From the NCBI GenBank assembly GCA_028285245.1, contig JANQPY010000006.1, positions 1-64,000 of the forward strand: a stretch of 64,000 nt of DNA, given 5' to 3'. Positions 7,099-15,306 of the stretch are shown one piece after another. The notes beneath the pieces were generated by a model that made no database searches, was not told the DNA's origin, and saw nothing but the letters and a program-made list of their open reading frames with translations. The translations under genes were made by a program, and so were the position numbers. Numbering within the stretch: the stretch's first letter is position 1; every line of letters begins with the position of its first letter. This DNA comes from Gammaproteobacteria bacterium. Its GTDB lineage: Bacteria; Pseudomonadota; Gammaproteobacteria; Steroidobacterales; GCA-2729495.

Positions 7099-8592
7099 AT
7101 GTCGATATGGCTGAGCAAGAAGCAACTGAGCAAGTTAGCCCCCGCCGAACAGGCGGCGACCGAGTCACCAGTCCCCACGCAGATCGTGTCCAATGGTGAG
7201 TTTCACCCGCTGCCGCAGACGGAGAAGCAGCAGCAAGTCGAGGCCCGCATTGGCGCCACGGCTGATGCGCAAGCGAAGAAACTGGGCCTCGACCGGCGCG
7301 AGTTTCTAAAGTCGGCGTCTGGCATGGCTGCGGCCTTCGTGGCCATGAACGAAGTGTTCGGCCCGGTGTTTTCAGTCGCGCAGGCCGAGGTCACTGATCC
7401 CGAGGCTGCGGCTGAGCGCAGTGCAAAGCTGGCAGGGCAGTTCATTTTCGACAATCAACTGCATTTTGTCCGCGATGACTACAAGAATGACGGTCTATTA
7501 GGTCTCGGGCAGTTTGCTTCGGAGCACTGGAACCCGTCCATGCTCGATGACATCGGCCTGACAATGCGTCGCTATCAGTTCGAGAATTTCATCAAAGAGG
7601 TGTATCTCGACAGCGATACAAAGATCGGGCTCATCAGCGGCGCGTCATTTGATGATCCCACCACGTCCATCATCACCAATGACCAGATGGCCCAGACCCG
7701 CGCGCTGGTCAACCGCGTGGCCGGTTCGCGTCGACTGCTCTGCCATTCCGTCGTGAGCCCTGGTCGCGAAGGCTGGCTGGACAGCGTCGATTACGCCATC
7801 GAGGTGCTTAAACCTGATTCCTGGAAGGGCTATACGGTGGGAGATCCGCTCGTCTTGTCTGACTATCCCTGGCGTCTGGATGATGAAGAGCTAGTCTATC
7901 CCTTCTACGAGAAGGCGCTGAAGTCGGGCATCAACACGATCTGCATTCACAAGGGCCTGCTGCCGGCGGACTACGAGAAGTCGATGCCCGGCATCTGGGA
8001 GTACGCGATGGTGGATGACCTGCCCAAGGCTGCGAAAGACTGGCCGGACCTCAACTTCATGATTTATCACTCGGCGTTCCGGCCGTTTCTTGAGTTGCCG
8101 GATGCAGCAGCAGCCGAGTTTGAGCGCAATGGCAATATTCGTTGGGCCAGTGATCTGGCCGCGATACCCGAGAAGTATGGCGTCAACAATGTGTACGCCG
8201 AGATCGGTACGTCGTTTGCGAACTGTGCCGTAACAAATCCCCGCCTCGCTGCGGGCCTGCTTGGCACGCTGATCGAAGGCATGGGCGTTGATCACGTGAT
8301 CTGGGGTACCGATTCAGTGTGGTACGGCTCGCCGCAGTGGCAGATAGAAGCCATGCGGCGACTGGAGATTCCACAAGATCTGCAGGACAAATTCGGCTTC
8401 GCACCCTTGGGAGCGGCTGACGGTGAAATCAAGAACGCTATCTTCGGCCGCAATGCCGCGCCGTTCTACGACCTCGATCCCGACGGTGAATACGCGCCGA
8501 TCGGTCGCGACAACCTCGACAAGATGAAGGCTGAGTACCAGCGCACTGGCATCGGCCGCAGCAATGTCGCTTACGGTTACGTTGCGCCCTGA
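7099..8592 (+). CDS. Tat-type secreted amidohydrolase family protein
   Basis: A 497-residue protein from the ATG at 7099 (MSIWLSKKQL); upstream in-frame codons overlap the previous gene and look non-coding. A twin-arginine-like signal DRREFLKSASGMAAAF sits unusually deep, at residues 65-80. The body resembles amidohydrolase-2 (TIM-barrel) enzymes. Likely metal ligands lie in FDNQLHF, ICIHKGL, MIYHSAFRP and the late GTDSVWYGSP, where the Asp is expected to be catalytic; the usual first HxH appears degenerate. Such enzymes hydrolyse or decarboxylate cyclic substrates. It follows the LLM oxidoreductase and precedes a diheme cytochrome, so a shared periplasmic catabolic role is plausible. Confidence 0.8.
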   Translation: MSIWLSKKQLSKLAPAEQAATESPVPTQIVSNGEFHPLPQTEKQQQVEARIGATADAQAKKLGLDRREFLKSASGMAAAFVAMNEVFGPVFSVAQAEVTDPEAAAERSAKLAGQFIFDNQLHFVRDDYKNDGLLGLGQFASEHWNPSMLDDIGLTMRRYQFENFIKEVYLDSDTKIGLISGASFDDPTTSIITNDQMAQTRALVNRVAGSRRLLCHSVVSPGREGWLDSVDYAIEVLKPDSWKGYTVGDPLVLSDYPWRLDDEELVYPFYEKALKSGINTICIHKGLLPADYEKSMPGIWEYAMVDDLPKAAKDWPDLNFMIYHSAFRPFLELPDAAAAEFERNGNIRWASDLAAIPEKYGVNNVYAEIGTSFANCAVTNPRLAAGLLGTLIEGMGVDHVIWGTDSVWYGSPQWQIEAMRRLEIPQDLQDKFGFAPLGAADGEIKNAIFGRNAAPFYDLDPDGEYAPIGRDNLDKMKAEYQRTGIGRSNVAYGYVAP

Positions 8593-8640
8593 GCTACGGC
8601 GGTTGCCGTTGCATAAGTTCTGCGAGACAGGAAATCCGCA

Positions 8641-9630
8641 ATGCTCAAGCTGCTCAAGTATCTGACTGCAGGCGTAGTAGTTATCGTCGCTGGCGGAGCC
8701 GCGTATTTCTGGGGCTACCTGCCCAAGTCTCGGCCGGCCCCGGTGATGAATATCACCTACACGCCCGAGCTGGTCGCAAAGGGGGAGTACCTGGTCAACG
8801 AAGTCCTGCTGTGCTTCGACTGTCATTCCTCGCGCGACTGGACGCAATACAGCGGGCCTGCGATTCCGCCACTGGGCGCAGGACGCCCGTGCATCGATGA
8901 GAACAGCAAACCGGTAGGCGTTAATTTCGGGATGGGCGGTTTCCCCGGGCGCCTGTGTATTCGCAACATCACTATGGATGAGGAAACCGGCATCGGCGCC
9001 TGGACCGACGGTGAGATTGCCCGCGCTATCCGCGAGGGCGTCGGCCGTGATGGCGAGTCATTGTTCCCCATCATGCCGTGGTTCATGTACACGGAAATGA
9101 CCGACGAGGATGTCTCTGCCGTAATCGCGTATCTCCGCACGATCCCGCCGGTGAAGTCTTTTCGGCCTGAGCGAAAGCTCGATTTTCCGCTGAATGTGCT
9201 CACGCGACTGTATCCGGAACCACTCGATGGCCCCATTCCGGCTATAGATAAGAGCGACACCGTCACCTATGGGCGGTATCTGACCAAGATCGCTCGCTGC
9301 GAGTTTTGCCATACACCACGGGTGCGCCGCAGTGTCGATCCTCTGCCTGGCCGGTTGATGGCAGGCGGTGTGCCCTTCTTCATGGGCAAAGACATGCACT
9401 ATTCCAAGAACCTCACGTCGCACCCCAGTGGCCTGGGCTATTGGACCAAAGAGATGTTCATACAACGATTCCGGCTGGCGACAGAGCCGTTTCCTGTTAA
9501 AGAGGAAAACAACTCTGAGATGAACTGGGTCGAGTTCTCCGGTATGTCCGATGCAGACCTCGGCGCGATCTGGGACTACCTGATGACCCTGGAGCCGAAG
9601 GAACTGGTGCTGCTGGATCGAGCAGACTGA
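8641..9630 (+). CDS. Membrane-anchored diheme cytochrome c
   Basis: A 329-residue protein with an N-terminal membrane helix (residues 8-27), uncleaved by appearance. It has two haem c attachment motifs, CFDCH at residues 58-62 and CEFCH at 220-224. Met residues in PIMPWFMYTEMTDED and near GMSDADLGAIWDYL are good axial-ligand candidates. The layout resembles diheme cytochromes that accept electrons from periplasmic dehydrogenases. It is 48 bp downstream of the amidohydrolase gene, and its stop overlaps the next start (TGATG). It probably passes electrons from this gene set to the respiratory chain, but the partner dehydrogenase is not obvious. Confidence 0.88.
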   Translation: MLKLLKYLTAGVVVIVAGGAAYFWGYLPKSRPAPVMNITYTPELVAKGEYLVNEVLLCFDCHSSRDWTQYSGPAIPPLGAGRPCIDENSKPVGVNFGMGGFPGRLCIRNITMDEETGIGAWTDGEIARAIREGVGRDGESLFPIMPWFMYTEMTDEDVSAVIAYLRTIPPVKSFRPERKLDFPLNVLTRLYPEPLDGPIPAIDKSDTVTYGRYLTKIARCEFCHTPRVRRSVDPLPGRLMAGGVPFFMGKDMHYSKNLTSHPSGLGYWTKEMFIQRFRLATEPFPVKEENNSEMNWVEFSGMSDADLGAIWDYLMTLEPKELVLLDRAD

Positions 9631-10916
9631 TGGTGCACGGGCGGCTCGGAACCGCAGCTTGGGGTCTGGCCATGCTGTTGTTGAGTGCATGCGGGTCGCT
9701 ATCGACGCGCGCCGCCGCGGCATGCGACCTGGATGTGTTGTCCGTTGCACTCGATGCCAGCAACGATGTCGTCGTTTGTACTGACGAACCGGTGGCGGGG
9801 TCGCGCATCGAGGTTACGGATAACCTTGAGTTGATCTATCGCCAGCCGCTTAAACGTTGCGGCGTTGATGACAAGCGTCCCGGTTTGCATCTGGTGCTTT
9901 CAGGACTGGGCGAAGGGCAGGCAGCCCTGACCGTGCGTGATGCCACGGATGGCACGGTTGCCTGCTCAGCTGAGCTAAACGTTGTTGACCGGCCGCCGCA
10001 ACCGAAGCCGCCGTGGCTCAACACGCTGCCCGAGGCGTCAGCGAAGTTCGTGGATGCTGGTGGCATTCGCACACGCTATTTCGAGCGGGGGAGCGGTCAA
10101 CCCATTGTATTGGTGCATGGCGGCCAGGCAGGCGGGGCAAACAACAGCGCGCAAAAGTGGGAGCAGAATTTTCCCGGTCTGGCGCAAACCCATCGGGTTA
10201 TTGCGCTGGATCGTCTCGCGCAGGCCGGCACGGACAATCTGCCGGACGCGGCTGCATACGCCGATTACTTCGCCCGCGATGCGCAGCATTTTCAGGATTT
10301 TCTGCTGGCGTTAGACCTTAAGGACGTAATTCTGGTGGGTCATTCGCAAGGCGGCTGGCCGGTGACGCGCGCCGCACTCGATTTACCCGAGCGGGTTAGC
10401 TGCGTGGTGAACGTGGATACGATGATGGTGCCGAACAACCCCAGGCTGATGCGTGAGGCAATGGGTTTTCTGCTGTACTCATCGCGCATGGTGGATCCGC
10501 CGGAGGGTCCCACGGTACACAGCGCGCGCCGCGGGATGGCGCTGCGCTATCCCACGGGCAGGAACATCACCGCTGCCAAAGCCGAACGTATCGTGGCGCA
10601 ATACCAGTCGCCGAAAACGGCACAGGCCCGCGCGCACATGCTGGAGCAGCGCATGACGCCATTGCACCGGAGTTTTCAGGCGCTTAAAGCGCAGGCGGAC
10701 ACCGACATTGCCAGCGGCAAACTTGAGGCGAAGAGTGTGGTGGTGTGGGGCGAGCTCGACCCTCAGGTGCCGCTGGGGCTGGGTGAGATCTTTCAGGCTC
10801 AGCTTGAGTCAGCTGGCGTGGATTCCGTGCTTGAAGTGATGCCGGGTCTTGGGCATGCGCCTTTCATTGAGGCACCGGATGAGTTTAATGCCCGGGTGCT
10901 GCGCGGCTGCCAATAG
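9630..10916 (+). CDS. Lipoprotein alpha/beta hydrolase
   Basis: A 428-residue protein whose start ATG overlaps the cytochrome stop by one base, indicating translational coupling. The N-terminus ends in a lipobox (LLLSAC, Cys21), so a lipid-anchored periplasmic location is expected. Residues 25-120 form an extra domain of unknown role. The alpha/beta hydrolase fold follows, with the oxyanion segment IVLVHGGQAGG, the nucleophile elbow GHSQGG (Ser239) and a late GLGHAPFIEAP holding the catalytic His. It may hydrolyse an ester in the same pathway as the upstream oxidoreductase and amidohydrolase; the substrate is unknown. Confidence 0.83.
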   Translation: MVHGRLGTAAWGLAMLLLSACGSLSTRAAAACDLDVLSVALDASNDVVVCTDEPVAGSRIEVTDNLELIYRQPLKRCGVDDKRPGLHLVLSGLGEGQAALTVRDATDGTVACSAELNVVDRPPQPKPPWLNTLPEASAKFVDAGGIRTRYFERGSGQPIVLVHGGQAGGANNSAQKWEQNFPGLAQTHRVIALDRLAQAGTDNLPDAAAYADYFARDAQHFQDFLLALDLKDVILVGHSQGGWPVTRAALDLPERVSCVVNVDTMMVPNNPRLMREAMGFLLYSSRMVDPPEGPTVHSARRGMALRYPTGRNITAAKAERIVAQYQSPKTAQARAHMLEQRMTPLHRSFQALKAQADTDIASGKLEAKSVVVWGELDPQVPLGLGEIFQAQLESAGVDSVLEVMPGLGHAPFIEAPDEFNARVLRGCQ

Positions 10917-11026
10917 CCAGAGTCGTCTTCGCGGGGCGAAGCCTGCCTGACGGGGTTTCGCTACAAGGCCAGGCCTTCGCTGTGTGCGCCAGATATGGCG
11001 AATAAACCCCAGTATAATCAAATAAT

Positions 11027-11128
11027 TCGCCATTTAAGACGAGTTGAAATGCTCTCTGGTTTTCTGTATAAGTCGTCTTGAAAGACGAATTAGGTGAATT
11101 TATTGCCTTAAATCGTCAGAAAAGACGA
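11027..11128. promoter_or_regulatory. HipB operator array, three 16-bp sites
   Basis: Three copies of TCGTC-N4-AAGACGA lie upstream of hipB. O2 (11073-11088) is a perfect TCGTCTT-GA-AAGACGA palindrome. O3 (11113-11128) is TCGTC-AGAA-AAGACGA. O1 (11027-11042) is TCGCC-ATTT-AAGACGA with one mismatch. O1 and O2 bracket the promoter, and O3 ends two bases before the ATG. Spacings are 46 and 40 bp. This matches the multi-operator layout known for HipB autorepression. Confidence 0.7.
11044..11072 (+). promoter_or_regulatory. hipBA promoter
   Basis: TTGAAA (11044-11049) and TATAAG (11067-11072) are 17 bases apart and fit exactly between operators O1 and O2. A second -10-like TATAAT at 11013-11018 has no clear -35 partner. 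Confidence 0.6.
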
Positions 11129-11130
11129 CT

Positions 11131-11478
11131 ATGCAGATCACCACACAGCTCTCCGACCGCGCCGTGCTCACTGAGCTTGGCGAACGGATTGCCCGCTGCC
11201 GCATCGACCGCCAGCTCACGCAGGCACAGCTCGCCCGCGAGGCCGGTCTCGGCAAGCGGACGGTCGAACGCATCGAGGCCGGGCAGACCGCTCAGCTCGA
11301 TAGCCTCATCCGCATCTTGCGCGCCCTGGGCCTGCTGCAAAACTTCGAACTTCTGCTGCCCCAGAGTGACGGGCGGCCGCTGGACTATCTGGAACGCGAG
11401 GGCAAACGGCCGCAGCGCGTCTCCACCCGCTCTGTTCGTGACGACGGCAAACCATGGACCTGGGATGAGTCGTCGTGA
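11131..11478 (+). CDS. hipB: HipB-like XRE-family antitoxin/regulator
   Basis: A 115-residue protein with one XRE helix-turn-helix (residues 14-68), containing LTQAQLAREAGLGKRTVERIEAG. Its C-terminal tail is charged and unstructured (GKPWTWDESS at the end). It is immediately followed by a HipA-type kinase gene with a 4-nt GTGA overlap, the standard antitoxin-toxin order. Three operators and a promoter upstream indicate autoregulation. In the Escherichia coli system HipB binds and inhibits HipA and represses the operon; the same role is inferred here. Confidence 0.88.
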   Translation: MQITTQLSDRAVLTELGERIARCRIDRQLTQAQLAREAGLGKRTVERIEAGQTAQLDSLIRILRALGLLQNFELLLPQSDGRPLDYLEREGKRPQRVSTRSVRDDGKPWTWDESS

Positions 11479-12776
11479 CTACCGTCGCCGAAGTCCGCCT
11501 GTGGGGCAGGCGCATCGGCGCCGTGGCGCTGGGGCGTGATCGGCAGATCGCTGAGTTCGAATACGATCCCGAGTTCGCGCGCAGCGAGATTGAGGTCGCA
11601 CCGATCACCATGCCGCTATCTCGCAAGGTCTACCGATTTCCCGAACTGTCATCCGATGCATTTCATGGGCTCCCCGGTTTGCTTGCAGATTCCCTGCCGG
11701 ACCGATTCGGCAGCGCGCTCATCAATGCATGGCTGGCGCGGCAGGGTCGCGCGCCGCAGTCACTCAACCCGGTAGAGAGGCTGTGCTATGTGGGCCAGCG
11801 CGGCATGGGTGCACTGGAATACCTGCCGGCAACCGGACCAGATGCCGATGGCACCGAGCTGCAGATTGATCATTTGGTTGAACTGGCATCGGATGTGCTC
11901 GCCGAACGCGCCGCACTCAATACAACGCTCGCGAACCAGCGCGAAGCCGAGGCGCTCACTGCGATACTGCAGGTTGGCACGTCGGCCGGTGGCGCGCGCG
12001 CTAAAGCCGTCATTGCGTGGAACCCGGTAACCGGGGAGGTTCGCTCGGGTCAGTTGCCGGCGGCCAGTGGCTTTGAGCCCTGGCTCATCAAGTTTGATGG
12101 AGTGTCGGGCAATCGCGACAAGGAGCTGGAAGATCCCGCCGGCTATGGCGCGATCGAATATGCCTACTATCTGATGGCATCGGCCTGCGGCATCAACATG
12201 GCCGAATGCCGATTGCTCGAAGAAAACGGCCGACGGCATTTCATGGCGCGCCGTTTTGATCGCACCGAAGAGGGGCGCAAGCTACACATGCAGTCGCTCG
12301 GCGCACTCGCGCATTTCGATTTTGATCTGGCCGGTGCCTACGGCTACGAACAGGCCCTGCAGGTGATGCAGCAGCTCGGCTTGAGTATGGCCCAGCGCGA
12401 GCAGCAGTTTCGCCGGATGGCCTTCAATGTGATCGCGCGCAACCAGGACGATCACGTAAAGAACATCGCATTCCTGATGACGCCCGACGGGCAGTGGCAA
12501 CTCTCACCTGCCTACGATGTCACCTACAGCTACAACCCGCAGGGGCAGTGGACCAGCCAGCATCAGATGACGCTCAACGGCAAGCGCGATGATTTCACGC
12601 TGGCAGATTTTGCCGCCTGCGAACAAGCCGCTTCGCTTAAGCGCGGTCTTGCGCAGGAGATCGTCGGAGACGTGCAGGCCACGGTCCGTGACTGGCCCCG
12701 GTTCGCCGAGCAGGCCAGGCTGCCGGAGGCCACCATGGAGCAAGTGCGGGCAGCGCACAGACTCGGGTTGTCGTGA
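11475..12776 (+). CDS. hipA: HipA-type serine/threonine kinase toxin
   Basis: A 433-residue protein starting with GTG inside the hipB stop. The N-terminal HipA_N-like region spans about residues 5-110. The kinase core contains the nucleotide loop GTSAGGARAKA (near residue 170), the catalytic NVIARNQDDHVKN (near residue 318) and a DFG-like SPAYDVTYS (near residue 342). All expected catalytic residues are present, so it should be active. Known HipA proteins phosphorylate glutamyl-tRNA synthetase and cause growth arrest; HipA-like relatives have other targets, so the substrate here is not certain. No truncation is visible. Confidence 0.9.
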   Translation: MTTVAEVRLWGRRIGAVALGRDRQIAEFEYDPEFARSEIEVAPITMPLSRKVYRFPELSSDAFHGLPGLLADSLPDRFGSALINAWLARQGRAPQSLNPVERLCYVGQRGMGALEYLPATGPDADGTELQIDHLVELASDVLAERAALNTTLANQREAEALTAILQVGTSAGGARAKAVIAWNPVTGEVRSGQLPAASGFEPWLIKFDGVSGNRDKELEDPAGYGAIEYAYYLMASACGINMAECRLLEENGRRHFMARRFDRTEEGRKLHMQSLGALAHFDFDLAGAYGYEQALQVMQQLGLSMAQREQQFRRMAFNVIARNQDDHVKNIAFLMTPDGQWQLSPAYDVTYSYNPQGQWTSQHQMTLNGKRDDFTLADFAACEQAASLKRGLAQEIVGDVQATVRDWPRFAEQARLPEATMEQVRAAHRLGLS

Positions 12777-12806
12777 TAGCAGTCTGAGGCCTTTTCATTT
12801 GCTGCA

Positions 12807-13349
12807 TCACGCAGCAGAAGCGTAGGTGCCGCGCACCGGATAGTTGTTTTCCGGGTTCCTGATCCATTCGAGACCCGAAATGAACACTTCCAGATCAGGC
12901 CGGGCAAACGGGTTGTTCGAGAGGTCGACCACCTGAAGTCCGCCCTCGGCATTGATGACGAACAGACCTGGCTCGGCAAAATTGTGGTCGGTCTCTTCTT
13001 TGGATCGCGGGATCGAAATGTACACGCCGAGTTGTTCCATCTGCTCCTGCGTTAGTCCAAAGAACAACGGAAAGTTCACATCCAGGCGAGCTTGATGCTC
13101 GCGTAGCTGAGCCTCGCTGTCTGCCGAGACGGCAGCGATGTCGACACCAATATCGAGCAGTCGCTGACGGTATCCGGCGAGAGCGTTCAGAAATTTAGTG
13201 CACAGGGGGCAATGACGGCCTCGATACACGACCACCATTTGCCAGTCGGCATCACCCGTGGGTTTGCTGATGTCGATGGTTTCGCCGTCAGGATTGGTAG
13301 CCGGCAATGACGGAAATTCGGCGCCAGCGTGAAGTTTGTTGGTTTGCAT
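12807..13349 (-). CDS. Peroxiredoxin-like (AhpC/TSA fold) protein
   Basis: A 180-residue protein beginning at the ATG at 13349 (MQTNKLHAGAEF), with AGAGGAAA upstream. The longer open frame to 13490 lacks a ribosome-binding site and is rejected. The thioredoxin-like fold carries YRGRHCPLCTKF, giving Cys47 and Cys50 in a CPLC pair as in the PRX-like-2 group, rather than the single peroxidatic Cys of classical AhpC. It probably reduces peroxides or acts as a thiol oxidoreductase. It is transcribed alone, convergent with hipA. Confidence 0.82.
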   Translation of the reverse strand: MQTNKLHAGAEFPSLPATNPDGETIDISKPTGDADWQMVVVYRGRHCPLCTKFLNALAGYRQRLLDIGVDIAAVSADSEAQLREHQARLDVNFPLFFGLTQEQMEQLGVYISIPRSKEETDHNFAEPGLFVINAEGGLQVVDLSNNPFARPDLEVFISGLEWIRNPENNYPVRGTYASAA

Positions 13350-13488
13350 GTTTCCTCTCAGAGTGGCTGCGCGATACAGGCGTTGATTATCAACCCTAAA
13401 TGGCTTCGTGAGCATTGCCGCGGCAGATGCGGGCCGAGCATGCCGGCAGGGTTGGTCTGGAGAACGGCCGGAGCGGTTCAACCGGGCC

Positions 13489-13520
13489 AAAAAAAGCCCC
13501 CGCCTGGCGACGGGGGCTTT
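13489..13520 (-). terminator. Rho-independent terminator of the beta-helix gene
   Basis: The stem AAAGCCCCCG/CGGGGGCTTT (13493-13502 with 13511-13520) has an 8-nt loop. On the minus strand it is followed by seven T (complement of A 13489-13495). It lies 22 bp after the stop of the gene at 13542. Confidence 0.85.
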
Positions 13521-13541
13521 CGTACCAGGCTTAATCAGCCC

Positions 13542-14966
13542 CTAGAACTCAAATAGATCGACCCCGTCGAGATCAAAGCCGTCGCTGATATCGGAATCGG
13601 ACACCGCCAGGGCGCCAGTACCGTCATCCTCCTGCACGGCCTCAATGCCGGTCTCGTCGCTGTCGTCATTGCCAGCAGCAGTGGTACCAGAGACCTCGGC
13701 CGCCAGATCGCCTTCATCAGCCTCCTCGAACACGAAGCCCTTGCCTCCGTTGTCGGTAGCAGAGGCATCACCAACGAAACCGAACACGCCACCTTCATCT
13801 TCCTCAGAAAGCTTGTAGGCGTCATCCTTGTTGCCGCTGGCGCTGGTGCCATTGAAGCTGAAAATGATGTCGCCGCCGTCTTCCTCATCAAAGTCGATGC
13901 CCTCATCCAGGTTGTCATTGATGACCACGCCGTTCAGTGCACCCAGCAGCAGGCCTTCACCGGCTTCGTCGATGTCAAAGCCATCGTCCAGGTCAATGCC
14001 GAACTCATAGGCTTCCACGAAGTCCGTGCCGTCGAAGAAGTCAACTTCGCGCTCGATGCAGCCGTCGTCCGGGCTGCCGGGCTCATCGGTGGGAATCTCA
14101 TCAACGGTGACTTCGTCCGCCAGTTCGAATTCCATCTCATCAGGATTCGGAATGAACGGACCGATGATGTCTTCGTTGCAGTAGTTGCCGTTGTCGCTGA
14201 ACTCGGAGTTCTCGACCAGGGCATACACGTCGCCGTCGTTACCTTCATCCAGCTCGGTGCCGTCCGCACCCACATTGGTAAACGAAGAATCCTTGAAGAT
14301 GGCATAGATGCTGCCGGCGCCGCGATCGTCGACGCGAATGCCATCAGCGTCAAACTTGCCGTTACCGACGTCGTCAATCGTGCAGCCGTCGCAGTAGATG
14401 ACCACCGAAGCCTCGGAGCCTTCGCCGCCGCCGCCGGAGCCGCCGCCGCAGTCATCCGCCAGACTGCAGTCGGAGATGTGCACGCCGTGGTTAGCGACGC
14501 CGCTGACAGCTACGTCCTGCAGCAACACCTGCACGATGCCCGTCTGGTCGTCACGCACGTCAACGAAGATGCCTTTGCCAGCCGGCTCAGGGCCCAGATC
14601 GCCGCGGTTCTCAATATCAAAACCGCCGGGGCCTGCGAAGTTCAGGTTACTGACCAGCAGGTTGGCACCGTCCGATATCTCCAGCAGCGTGGTGTTTGCC
14701 GCAGTAGAGACCGTTTGCCCGGAGCCATAAATGCCCAGCGGCGTTTCGGCGCTGTAGGTCAGCGTGCTGGCAATGGTGATATCGCCAACCGAATCCGGAA
14801 TCACAATCAGATTCGCCTGTTGGACTTCAATGGCTTCGCGCAGCGTGCCGGGCCCTGAATCCAGCGGCGAAGAGACTATGGCTGACCCGGCGGCAAACAC
14901 GTTGCCTGCAGAGCAGACACACGCAGCGAGAAGTGCTGCGCGGGCGCGATTAACGAATAAACCCAT
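13542..14966 (-). CDS. Secreted acidic right-handed beta-helix protein
   Basis: A 474-residue protein with a signal peptide (residues 1-25, ending VFAA). Residues 35-300 show short imperfect repeats typical of parallel beta-helix proteins (for example LLVSNLNFAGPGGFDI, HGVHISDCSL, DADGIRVDDRGAGSIYAI). The second half is extremely rich in Asp and Glu, with repeated units such as GIDLDDGFDIDEAGEG and GIDFDEEDGGDI. The high acidic content suggests calcium binding or adaptation to salt, which is inference. It has no C-terminal sorting tail. A clear terminator follows, and it is divergent from a PEP-CTERM-like gene 340 bp away. Confidence 0.72.
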   Translation of the reverse strand: MGLFVNRARAALLAACVCSAGNVFAAGSAIVSSPLDSGPGTLREAIEVQQANLIVIPDSVGDITIASTLTYSAETPLGIYGSGQTVSTAANTTLLEISDGANLLVSNLNFAGPGGFDIENRGDLGPEPAGKGIFVDVRDDQTGIVQVLLQDVAVSGVANHGVHISDCSLADDCGGGSGGGGEGSEASVVIYCDGCTIDDVGNGKFDADGIRVDDRGAGSIYAIFKDSSFTNVGADGTELDEGNDGDVYALVENSEFSDNGNYCNEDIIGPFIPNPDEMEFELADEVTVDEIPTDEPGSPDDGCIEREVDFFDGTDFVEAYEFGIDLDDGFDIDEAGEGLLLGALNGVVINDNLDEGIDFDEEDGGDIIFSFNGTSASGNKDDAYKLSEEDEGGVFGFVGDASATDNGGKGFVFEEADEGDLAAEVSGTTAAGNDDSDETGIEAVQEDDGTGALAVSDSDISDGFDLDGVDLFEF

Positions 14967-15306
14967 ATCCCGATTCCCTGTATAGAAGTGGTTGTTCTCG
15001 GGCGACCACGCTATCGGGGAGACATGAACGGACTATGACAAATTGAAGATGCTTGAGACTCGCGGGCGTTATGGGTCTGCAGGGCCGTGGACGACCGCCC
15101 CTGGGAGCCTGCGTCTTGACTGCATTTGACATAACAAGAGCAGGCCCGACTCCTTGTTGCCGCCGCCTGAGCCTCGCGCCGCACTGCCGCTGAGCGGGCA
15201 GCCGCCGTTGAGGCACTTACGTGCGTATCCGGCCCTGCTAGGCTTTACGCGACGCGCATTTGGAATAGCCAACAAAAGTCGCTCTTTGCGACCGGGGGAT
15301 TTCGTG
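14967..15306. promoter_or_regulatory. Divergent intergenic region between two secreted-protein genes
   Basis: This 340-bp gap must hold promoters for the beta-helix gene (minus) and the PEP-CTERM-like gene (plus). No strong pair of boxes stands out. Just before the plus-strand gene a small hairpin, GTCGC-TCTTT-GCGAC (15278-15292), is followed directly by the GGGGGAT ribosome-binding site, so it could influence translation. No further gene is supported. Confidence 0.35.

Noticed and set aside
12807..13490. 227-codon form of the peroxiredoxin-like protein
   Set aside because: The extension has no ribosome-binding site and the family normally begins near MQTNKLHAGAEF at 13349.
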